Of a stretch of DNA of 11,492 bases, positions 5,947 through 11,492 are shown piece by piece (positions within the stretch are counted from its first letter, which is position 1; the number at the start of each line of letters is the position of its first letter). The notes beneath the pieces were generated by a model. That model made no database searches. It was not told where the DNA came from and worked only from the letters and a program-made list of their open reading frames with translations. Origin of the DNA: an uncultured Collinsella sp. (GTDB taxonomy: Bacteria; Actinomycetota; Coriobacteriia; Coriobacteriales; Coriobacteriaceae); assembly GCA_902465425.1 (NCBI GenBank), contig CABQNA010000031.1:1-11492 (forward strand). The letters are read 5' to 3'. The position numbers and the translations under genes are program-made.

Positions 5947-5962
5947 ATGGAGAGGGAATCCT

Positions 5963-6493
5963 ATGAATATCGTTGTATTGAGTGGTAGCCCGCGCAAGGG
6001 CGCCAATACCGACACCATGGTCGAGGCGTTTGCCGAGACCGCGCGTGAGGGCGGCAATACGGTCGAGGTCATCCGCGTTGCCGGCAAAAAGATCGCTGGT
6101 TGTCTGGGATGCCAGTACTGCTTTGCCCATGAGGGCACCTGTGTGCAGAAGGATGACATGGCCGACGTGATCGAGTCGCTGAAAGACGCAGATATGGTCG
6201 TCTTTGCCTCGCCTATCTATTGGTTTGATATCACTGCGCAGGAGAAGGCCGCCATCGACCGCCTGTACGCCTTCGGTGCTACGGGCTTCCCGTTCACCAA
6301 GACGGCCCTTTTGCTCGATAGCCACAGCGAGGGCGTCTATGACGCGGCGATCGCCATGTACAAGTCGGCCTGCGCGTACTGCAAGTGGGAGGACCAGGGC
6401 ATTGTCACCATCAGCGGTATGACCGAGCGCGACAGCATGGCATCGTCGCCTAAGTTGGAAGAGGTGCGAGAGCTCGCTCGCAAGCTCGCCTAG
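5963..6493 (+). CDS. Second NADPH-dependent FMN reductase-like flavoprotein with Cys motif
   Basis: 176 aa, start ATG 5963 with GAGAGGG about 6 nt upstream. The flavodoxin-like fold shows in the FMN loop SGSPRKGANTDTM (7-19), FASPIYWFDITAQEK (81-95) and the following AIDRLYA. Cysteines 47, 50, 53 and 60 form C-x2-C-x2-C-x6-C (CLGCQYCFAHEGTC), close to the motif in the first flavoprotein and to the compact cluster motif of iron-sulfur flavoproteins. It is clearly diverged from the first copy rather than a recent duplicate. It lies 145 nt after the hydrolase, behind its own leader hairpin, and just before a strong terminator, so it may be a separate transcription unit. The likely role is cytoplasmic reduction of quinones or similar acceptors. 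Confidence 0.88.
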   Translation: MNIVVLSGSPRKGANTDTMVEAFAETAREGGNTVEVIRVAGKKIAGCLGCQYCFAHEGTCVQKDDMADVIESLKDADMVVFASPIYWFDITAQEKAAIDRLYAFGATGFPFTKTALLLDSHSEGVYDAAIAMYKSACAYCKWEDQGIVTISGMTERDSMASSPKLEEVRELARKLA

Positions 6494-6513
6494 CGTGCAT
6501 TTCCAATAACGAA

Positions 6514-6551
6514 CAAGGCCCGAAAGGTTCGTTTGAACCATTCGGGCCTTG
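6514..6551. terminator. Strong stem-loop between convergent genes, probably bidirectional
   Basis: CAAGGCCCGAA (6514-6524) pairs with TTCGGGCCTTG (6541-6551), then after one A-A mismatch GGTTC pairs with GAACC around a GTTT loop: 16 pairs in all. It lies 20 nt after the flavoprotein stop and 45 nt after the parC stop on the other strand. The downstream T content is modest on both sides (TTGTTCGTT on the minus strand is the better), so termination of both units is likely. Confidence 0.85.
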
Positions 6552-6596
6552 CTGCGTTTCAAGGGAGCTGGGCTGTCGGAACCGGCCAGACGGCTG

Positions 6597-8837
6597 TTAA
6601 TCAAACAGACTCGGCATGTCGTTTTCTTTCATGAGGGCACCGGCGGAGGGTAGGCTCTGCGCGGTGAACTTTTCGGCCGAGACGCCGGCGCCAAGAATCT
6701 CCTCGGTTGTGCCGACGGTGGTGACCGAGCGGCCCTTCTTAGCCGTAAAGGCCTGGACGCCCTGCGTGTTGGTGGTCGTCTTGGTCTTGAGCAACGACGT
6801 GTTGAAGTTCATCAGGCGGTAGTCGCTCGAGACCAGCGCGAGGTCGCGGTCCTCCTTAAGCACCTGCGCATACAGCAGTTTGCTGCCGCCGTAGATGGCG
6901 TTCTTGAGGCGCTTGCGGTTGGTCTTGGTGACGTATCCGGCAAGTGCGACGCGCACCACGCGGCCGTTCTCAAAGACAAACAGCACGTCGGCCTTGTAGT
7001 CCTCGGGGTCGATGACCCAGATGACGCTCTCGTCGGGTTCCATCTCAAGATCAGTCGGCAGGTACGAGCCCAGCTGGGCCGACTTGGTGTCCTCAAAGGC
7101 CGCAACCTTGCACTTGTACACCTGGCTCTTGTTGGTAAAGACCAGCAGCTCGTGGGTGTTGGAGGACGGGAATTCGATAAAGGGTTTGTCGCCGTCCTTG
7201 TACTTGAGCGTGGTGGCCTTTTTGAGCACGCGGTCCGTCATCTTTTTGAGATAGCCATCGCGCGAGAGCATGATGGTGACCGGATACTCCTCGACCTCGG
7301 GCTCCAAGCTTACCTCGATAACCTCATGGGGCTCGATCCTGCCCGTGCGGCGCGGCATCACGTACTTCTTGTTGACCGCGGCCAGCTCGTCGCTGATGAC
7401 CTTCTTGATGTTCTCCTCGCTGGAGAGGATCTCCTCAAGCTCGGCAATCTCGCCCTCAAGCTTGGCAATGTCCTTTGTGCGGTTGAGGATGTACTCCTCG
7501 TTGATGTTGCGGAGCTTGAGCTCGGCAACAAACTCGGCCTGGGTCTCGTCGATGTCGAAACCCTTCATAAGGTTGGGCACGACCTCGGCTTCGAGCTTGG
7601 TGCCGCGGATGATGGCGATGGCCTTGTCGATATCGAGCAAGATCGCCTCGAGGCCGTGCAGCAGGTGCAGGCGCTCGGACTTTTTGCCCAGGTCAAAGTT
7701 AATGCGGCGACGCGTGGACTCAATACGCCACTTGACCCACTCGTGCAGGATCTGGCGCACGCCCATAACGCGGGGGTAGCCGTCGACCAGTACGTTAAAG
7801 TTGCACGAGAACGAATCCTGCAGCGTGGTCGAGCGATAGAGCTTGGCCATGAGCTTGTCGGGGTCGACGCCGCGCTTAAGGTCGATAGCGATGCGCAGAC
7901 CCGAAAGGTCGGTCTCGTCGCGGATGTCGGCGATCTCCTTGACCTTGCCCTCCTTGGAGAGCTTGACGATGCGCTCGATGATGACATCGGTTTTGGTGGT
8001 GTAGGGGATCTCGTAGACCTCGATAATGCGCTCTTCGGGAATCCAGCGCCAGCGAGAGCGGATTTGGAAGCTGCCCAGGCCGGTCTCGATAATCTTTTCC
8101 ATCTCCTCGCGACGGTAGATGATCTCGCCGCCGGTCGAGAAGTCGGGCATGGGCATATACTCGAGCAGGTCGCAGTCGGGATCCTGCAGGTAGTGCATGG
8201 TGGCGGTGCAGACCTCGTTGAGGTTGAAACCGCAGATGTCAGAAGCCATGGCGACGCCGATGCCCTTGTTGGCCGAGACGAGGATGTTAGGGAACGTGGT
8301 GGGCAGCAGACGCGGCTCCTTCATGGCGCCGTCGTAGCTGTCGACGAAGTCGACCGGGTCCTTGTCGATGTCCTTGAAGATCTCGGCACTGATGGGTGAG
8401 AGCTTGGCTTCGGTATAACGCGAGGCGGCGTAGCTCAGGTCGCCCGAATAGTACTTGCCAAAGTTGCCCTTCGACTCAACGAAGGGGGCAAGCAGCGCTT
8501 CGTTGCCCGTAGCCAAGCGCACCATCGTTTCGTAGATTGCGGCATCGCCGTGCGGGTTGAGCTTCATGGTCTGGCCCACGATGTTGGCGCTCTTTTGGCG
8601 CTCGCCCTTGAGCAGACCCATCTTGTACATGGTGTAGAGCAGCTTGCGGTGCGAGGGCTTAAAGCCGTCAATCTCGGGGAACGCACGCGAGACATTGACG
8701 CTCATGGCGTAGGGCATGTAGTTGACCTCGAGCGTCTGCGTGATCGGCTGGTCGGTGACCTCGGAGTGCAGGCCGATGACGTTCTCGGCGTTGACCTGCT
8801 TTTTCTTTGGCTGGTTCTTCGTCTTTTTCTTTGCCAC
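6597..8837 (-). CDS. parC: Type IIA topoisomerase subunit A, topoisomerase IV-like (ParC)
   Basis: 746 aa with a GTG start at 8837 and AGAGGA about 6 nt before it; the first residues MAKKKTKNQPKKK are a basic tail. The breakage-reunion domain is complete: SHRKLLYTMYKMG (62-74), NIVGQTMKLNPHGDAAIYE (85-103) and SYAASRYTEAKLSP (135-148), with Arg140-Tyr141 as the catalytic pair that joins DNA covalently. A coiled coil spans about 430-490. The C-terminal domain (about 515-740) is short and lacks the GyrA box QRRGGKG, which favours topoisomerase IV over gyrase. Sequence style matches a divergent clade of Clostridia and Coriobacteriia. The position equal to E. coli GyrA Ser83 is Ala99 and that of Asp87 is Glu103. 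It is co-oriented with parE, 45 nt downstream, and probably forms the A2B2 enzyme that unlinks replicated chromosomes. Confidence 0.95.
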   Translation of the reverse strand: MAKKKTKNQPKKKQVNAENVIGLHSEVTDQPITQTLEVNYMPYAMSVNVSRAFPEIDGFKPSHRKLLYTMYKMGLLKGERQKSANIVGQTMKLNPHGDAAIYETMVRLATGNEALLAPFVESKGNFGKYYSGDLSYAASRYTEAKLSPISAEIFKDIDKDPVDFVDSYDGAMKEPRLLPTTFPNILVSANKGIGVAMASDICGFNLNEVCTATMHYLQDPDCDLLEYMPMPDFSTGGEIIYRREEMEKIIETGLGSFQIRSRWRWIPEERIIEVYEIPYTTKTDVIIERIVKLSKEGKVKEIADIRDETDLSGLRIAIDLKRGVDPDKLMAKLYRSTTLQDSFSCNFNVLVDGYPRVMGVRQILHEWVKWRIESTRRRINFDLGKKSERLHLLHGLEAILLDIDKAIAIIRGTKLEAEVVPNLMKGFDIDETQAEFVAELKLRNINEEYILNRTKDIAKLEGEIAELEEILSSEENIKKVISDELAAVNKKYVMPRRTGRIEPHEVIEVSLEPEVEEYPVTIMLSRDGYLKKMTDRVLKKATTLKYKDGDKPFIEFPSSNTHELLVFTNKSQVYKCKVAAFEDTKSAQLGSYLPTDLEMEPDESVIWVIDPEDYKADVLFVFENGRVVRVALAGYVTKTNRKRLKNAIYGGSKLLYAQVLKEDRDLALVSSDYRLMNFNTSLLKTKTTTNTQGVQAFTAKKGRSVTTVGTTEEILGAGVSAEKFTAQSLPSAGALMKENDMPSLFD

Positions 8838-8882
8838 GATTTCCTCTTGAACTTCTTATGGGCCGTCGTTATCGATTTGCTG

Positions 8883-10880
8883 CTACTGCAGGTCCAGCTG
8901 GTCCAGGTATTCCTTGCCGTGCTCGGAGATGTGGCGCTTACGGCCCGCCTCGTCGTTGCCCAGCAACAGGTTGAACATGGTTTCCATTTTGGTGACGTCC
9001 TCGGGCTCCACCTTGATTAGGCGACGCGTCTCGGGGTTCATGGTGGTGAGCCACATCATGTCCGGATCGTTCTCACCAAGACCTTTGGAGCGGTTGATGG
9101 AGCACTTCTGGTCGCCAATCTCCTTGAGGATGCCGTTCTTCTCGAGCTCGGTGTAGGCAAAGTAGGTCTTTTCTTTGCAGTTGATCTCGTAGAGCGGCGA
9201 CTCGGCGATATACACGTAGCCTTTGTCGATAAGCGTGGGCACCAGGCGGTAGAGCATGGTGAGCACGAGCGTGCGGATGTGGTAACCGTCGACGTCGGCG
9301 TCCGTACAGATGATGACCTTGTTCCAGTTGAGGTTGTCCAGGTCAAAAGCACCAAGGTTCTTGATCCGCTTGTCTTTGATCTCCACGCCGCAGCCCAGCA
9401 CGCGCATGAGGTCCATGATGATGTCGGACTTAAAGATGCGCGGGTAGTCCTCTTTCAGGCAGTTGAGGATTTTGCCTCGGACGGGCATGACACCCTGGAA
9501 CTCGGCATCGCGCGACGTTCGAATGGCGCCTGCTGCCGAGTCACCCTCTACGATGTAGATCTCGCGGCGGCTCTTGTCCTTGGAGCGGCAATCGATGAAC
9601 TTTTGCACACGGTTGGCCATGTCGGTCTTCTGCTGCAGGTTGGTCTTGATGCTCTGGCGCGTCTTCTCGGCGTTCTCGCGCGAGCGCTTGTTGATGAGCA
9701 CCTGCTCCATGATCTTGTTGGCGGCATCTTTGTTCTCGATCAAGTAGGTCGAGAGGCGCTCCTTAAAGAATGCCGTCATGGCCTGCTGGATAAAGCGGTT
9801 ATTGATGGCCTTCTTGGTCTGGTTTTCGTAGGACGTCTGGGTGGAGAAGCAGTTGGTCACCAGTACCAGGCAGTCCTGGACATCTTGCCACTTAATGCCG
9901 CTCTCGTTTTTGTTGTACTTGCCCTGTTGCTTGATGTAGGCATCGATGGCGCTGGTCAGAGCACTGCGGGCGGCCTTCTCGGGCGAACCGCCGTTTTCGA
10001 GCCACGATGAGTTGTGGTAGTACTCTTGCATCGTGAAGGTGCGCGAGAAGCACATGCACGCGGTGATCTTTACGTTGTAGTCGGGCAGGTCCTCGCGGTC
10101 GCGACCGCGACGGTCAGCCTCGATAAAGAAGGGCTCGGTGAGGTAGTCGGTACCGACCTTCTCGAGCACATAGTCCTCGATGCCCTTGGGATAGCAGAAG
10201 TCCTCTTCGGTAAATTCGCCATCATCGCCCTCGATGCGCAGACGGAAGGTCACGTTGGCGTTGACCACGGCCTGGCGGCGCATGGTTTCGCGATACCACT
10301 CGTGGGGAATGCTGATCGAGGTAAAGACCTCAAGATCGGGGCGCCACTTGATGGTGGTGCCGGTGCGGTTCTCGTCGCTGGGCTCAATCTCGAGCGCCTT
10401 CTTCTTGGCGCCGACAACCTTGCCCTTCTTAAAGTGCAGGGAGTACTTGTTACCGTCACGCCAAACCGTGACGTCCATGTACTCGGAAGCGTACTGGGTC
10501 GCGCAGGAGCCCAGGCCGTTGGTGCCGAGCGAGAAGTCGTAGTCGCCGCCCTGGTTGTTGTTGTACTTGCCGCCGGCGTAGAGCTCGCAGAAGACGAGCT
10601 CCCAGTTAAAGCGCTTCTCGGAAGGGTTCCAGTCGAGCGGGCAGCCGCGGCCGTTGTCCTCTACCTGAATGGAGCCATCGCGAAAGGCGGTAAGGGTGAT
10701 GAGCTTGCCGTAGCCCTGGCGCGCCTCGTCAACGGCGTTGGACAGGATCTCGAAGGCAGCGTGTGCACAGCCATCGAGTCCGTCCGAGCCAAAGATGACG
10801 GCGGGGCGCAGACGTACGCGCTCCTCGTCCTTGAGCTGGCGGATACTGTCGTTACCATAGTTTGCGGTGTTTTTTGCCAT
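8883..10880 (-). CDS. parE: Type IIA topoisomerase subunit B, topoisomerase IV-like (ParE)
   Basis: 665 aa, normal for ParE-type subunits without insertions. The start is ATG 10880 (MAKNTANYGNDSIRQL), which matches the N-terminus expected for this clade although its ribosome site (GAGAGAGCGAG) is weak. The GHKL ATPase has EILSNAVDEA (44-53; Glu44 catalytic, Asn48 for Mg), DNGRGCP (75-81), NGLGSCATQYAS (121-132) and TGTTIKW (173-179). The transducer carries QTKKAI with the ATP-sensing Lys356. The TOPRIM domain has EGDSAAG (445-451), PVRGKILN (466-473) and TDADVDGYHIRTL (526-538), so all acidic Mg ligands are present. SKGLGE (598-603) belongs to the tail region. EGDSAAG in place of EGDSAGG and NRSKGLGE in place of the usual RYKGLGE mark a divergent clade. 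First gene of a two-gene unit; a LexA-box match lies 100 bp upstream. Confidence 0.95.
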   Translation of the reverse strand: MAKNTANYGNDSIRQLKDEERVRLRPAVIFGSDGLDGCAHAAFEILSNAVDEARQGYGKLITLTAFRDGSIQVEDNGRGCPLDWNPSEKRFNWELVFCELYAGGKYNNNQGGDYDFSLGTNGLGSCATQYASEYMDVTVWRDGNKYSLHFKKGKVVGAKKKALEIEPSDENRTGTTIKWRPDLEVFTSISIPHEWYRETMRRQAVVNANVTFRLRIEGDDGEFTEEDFCYPKGIEDYVLEKVGTDYLTEPFFIEADRRGRDREDLPDYNVKITACMCFSRTFTMQEYYHNSSWLENGGSPEKAARSALTSAIDAYIKQQGKYNKNESGIKWQDVQDCLVLVTNCFSTQTSYENQTKKAINNRFIQQAMTAFFKERLSTYLIENKDAANKIMEQVLINKRSRENAEKTRQSIKTNLQQKTDMANRVQKFIDCRSKDKSRREIYIVEGDSAAGAIRTSRDAEFQGVMPVRGKILNCLKEDYPRIFKSDIIMDLMRVLGCGVEIKDKRIKNLGAFDLDNLNWNKVIICTDADVDGYHIRTLVLTMLYRLVPTLIDKGYVYIAESPLYEINCKEKTYFAYTELEKNGILKEIGDQKCSINRSKGLGENDPDMMWLTTMNPETRRLIKVEPEDVTKMETMFNLLLGNDEAGRKRHISEHGKEYLDQLDLQ

Positions 10881-10979
10881 ACTCGCTCTCTCGGTGCTCC
10901 TTTGCTGCGTTTAAGTCATATAGATAGTCAAGGTAGCATAGCCCGGCCCTTGGGCGATTCCATCCAACACGAAATCCAT

Positions 10980-10993
10980 CGAACAATCGTTCG
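10980..10993. promoter_or_regulatory. LexA (SOS) box
   Basis: CGAACAATCGTTCG is a perfect CGAAC-N4-GTTCG dyad, the form of the LexA operator in Bacillus and actinobacteria. It lies 100 bp upstream of parE and 104 bp upstream of the small plus-strand ORF. No strong promoter overlaps it. If it works, the parE-parC unit, the small ORF, or both would be induced by DNA damage. As I recall, parE-parC is counted in the Bacillus subtilis LexA regulon, which makes the location more meaningful. Confidence 0.6.
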
Positions 10994-11041
10994 GATTAAC
11001 GGGGATAGTGTTTAGTGGTAGCGCGGCATTGTTAAACAAAT

Positions 11042-11069
11042 TTGGCAACCGATGAATTTTATTTAATAG
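11042..11069 (+). promoter_or_regulatory. Candidate promoter of the small plus-strand ORF
   Basis: TTGGCA (11042-11047) and TAATAG (11064-11069) are separated by 16 nt within an AT-rich stretch that stands out from the GC-rich surroundings. Inverted 8-mers TGTTTAGT (11009-11016) and ACTAAACA (11082-11089) flank it, possibly operator halves. Transcription would begin about 20 nt before the ATG at 11097. Confidence 0.4.
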
Positions 11070-11096
11070 AGACCTAGTTTTACTAAACAAAATCGA

Positions 11097-11315
11097 ATGA
11101 TGCTGATTGTGCGAGCGGGCACACCGATCGACTATCAATCACGTTTACTCGGAAAAAACCGAGTCGGTTTTGTCCGAGTAAGTTTGAAGACGGCCGAATG
11201 CGTCCTGCTGCGTTTGCGGTTGGATGCGTTTATCAAAAACGTGCCATGCGGATTGTTGGCGAAAAGACGCCGTGCCAAGCTCGAGGCAGAACTCGACTCC
11301 TCTGACGATATCTAA
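11097..11315 (+). CDS. Possible small protein of unknown function (up to 72 aa)
   Basis: The frame from ATG 11097 (MMLIVRAGTPIDYQSRLLG) runs to TAA 11313-11315, just 6 nt before a good rho-independent terminator. A promoter-like stretch lies upstream, so a real transcription unit here is likely. The C-terminal half (AFIKNVPCGLLAKRRRAKLE, then AELDSSDDI) is basic followed by acidic and has no known domain. There is no Shine-Dalgarno before 11097. The 5' half carries overlapping palindromes (11147-11179) that look more regulatory than coding, so the true start may be further in, for example TTG around 11182. Alternatively the transcript is a non-coding RNA. I do not recognise the product. Confidence 0.4.
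   Translation: MMLIVRAGTPIDYQSRLLGKNRVGFVRVSLKTAECVLLRLRLDAFIKNVPCGLLAKRRRAKLEAELDSSDDI
11147..11179. repeat. Overlapping palindromes (ACTCGG / CCGAGT and AAAACCGA-G-TCGGTTTT)
   Basis: ACTCGG (11147-11152) can pair with CCGAGT at 11159-11164 or with the second CCGAGT at 11174-11179. Between them AAAACCGA-G-TCGGTTTT (11155-11171) is itself a nearly perfect 17-nt palindrome. As DNA this fits a dimeric repressor site; as RNA it offers mutually exclusive hairpins. Confidence 0.55.
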
Positions 11316-11321
11316 TGCGTA

Positions 11322-11358
11322 ATGGGCTGGCTCTGGGTATCCAGAACCAGCCCATTTT
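11322..11358 (+). terminator. Rho-independent terminator after the small ORF
   Basis: ATGGGCTGG (11322-11330) pairs with CCAGCCCAT (11347-11355), then after one C-A mismatch TCTGG pairs with CCAGA around a GTAT-type loop, followed by TTTT. It starts 7 nt after the TAA of the small ORF, and it could also act on the minus-strand gene entering from the right, though the T-run is poorer that way. Confidence 0.85.
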
Positions 11359-11405
11359 GATGTTCGATGAGCCGAGTTGGCGTCTCTCACAAAGGTAACT
11401 AGGAG

Positions 11406-11492
11406 CTAGCGAGGCCTATCCGAATTGCCCTCATTGGCGGTATCTTTTTCGAGCGCCGTGCGGCGGGCGCTGTAGGCGACGAGGCCGGCGCC
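11406..11492 (-). CDS. Partial CDS, last 28 codons of a probable membrane protein
   Basis: From the right edge a minus-strand frame reads GAGLVAYSARRTALEK, then DTANEGNSDRPR, and stops at TAG 11408-11406. The start of this piece is hydrophobic and is followed by basic and then polar residues, as at the end of a last membrane helix with a cytoplasmic tail (also seen after an LPXTG-type anchor helix). Codon use is GC-rich like the neighbouring genes. Too little is present to name the family. It converges on the stem-loop at 11322-11358. Confidence 0.55.
   Translation of the reverse strand, partial: GAGLVAYSARRTALEKDTANEGNSDRPR

Noticed and set aside
6514..6551. GTTC-N-GAAC core as an operator
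   Set aside because: It is the loop-proximal part of a 16-pair stem between two convergent genes and is better explained as a terminator.
7152..8399. Long plus-strand open frame (415 codons) opposite parC
   Set aside because: It is antisense to a clear topoisomerase gene; its Leu/Val/Asp-rich, repetitive composition is typical of the strand opposite a GC-rich gene, and it has no motif.
6597..10880. gyrB-gyrA instead of parE-parC
   Set aside because: No GyrA box (QRRGGKG-like) in the A subunit and a short C-terminal domain; gyrase activity is not excluded but is less likely.
9279..11015. Two long plus-strand open frames opposite parE
   Set aside because: Antisense shadows of the parE coding sequence with no ribosome site and no recognisable domain.
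1..11492. tRNA, rRNA, CRISPR array or insertion sequence
   Set aside because: No cloverleaf, rRNA segment, spaced direct repeats or transposase frame could be recognised by eye.

Overview
The window looks like a chromosomal segment of a high-GC anaerobe of the Coriobacteriia, probably Collinsella or a close relative. The basis is codon choice, the divergent topoisomerase pair, an actinobacterial/Firmicute-type LexA box, and small ORFs that feel familiar from that group. The assignment is an inference; no rRNA or tRNA is present to anchor it.

Left part (about 1-2370): an accessory region read on the minus strand. It holds the first 48 codons of a gene running off the left edge. Upstream of that, with a TAG-CC-ATG junction, is a 426-438 aa alanine/glycine-rich membrane protein with amphipathic helices, a glycine-zipper core and a C-terminal coiled coil. 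Upstream again are two decayed small genes, one broken by an in-frame UGA plus a frameshift, the other by a 5-bp tandem duplication. Next come a perfect 19-bp inverted repeat with two GTTTCGAAAC dyads and the plus-strand C-terminal stub of a DUF4143-type AAA ATPase. This pattern indicates a decaying accessory island. The intact membrane protein and its cut-off partner are the best candidate here for an undescribed system.

Middle part (about 2746-6493): a 55-codon small ORF, then a MerR regulator of the AdhR/NmlR type (conserved Cys52), divergent from a three-gene plus-strand operon. The operon encodes a cysteine-motif flavoprotein, a carboxymuconolactone decarboxylase-cupin fusion, and an alpha/beta hydrolase with a cysteine nucleophile. 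The shared intergenic region has a MerR-style promoter: TTGACC, a stretched spacer and the dyad ACCTAA-AG-TTAGGT. A second flavoprotein with a similar cysteine motif follows after a short gap. Together this reads as an inducible reductive/hydrolytic detoxification module for electrophiles such as aldehydes or quinones; the substrate is unknown. A strong stem-loop (6514-6551) separates it from the next, convergent block.

Right part (6597-11492): parE then parC on the minus strand encode a complete, divergent type IIA topoisomerase, 45 nt apart. A LexA-box match lies 100 bp upstream of parE. To its right are an AT-rich promoter-like stretch, a small plus-strand ORF containing a dense cluster of palindromes, and a good rho-independent terminator. 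The window ends with the last 28 codons of a minus-strand gene with a hydrophobic, membrane-protein-like end.
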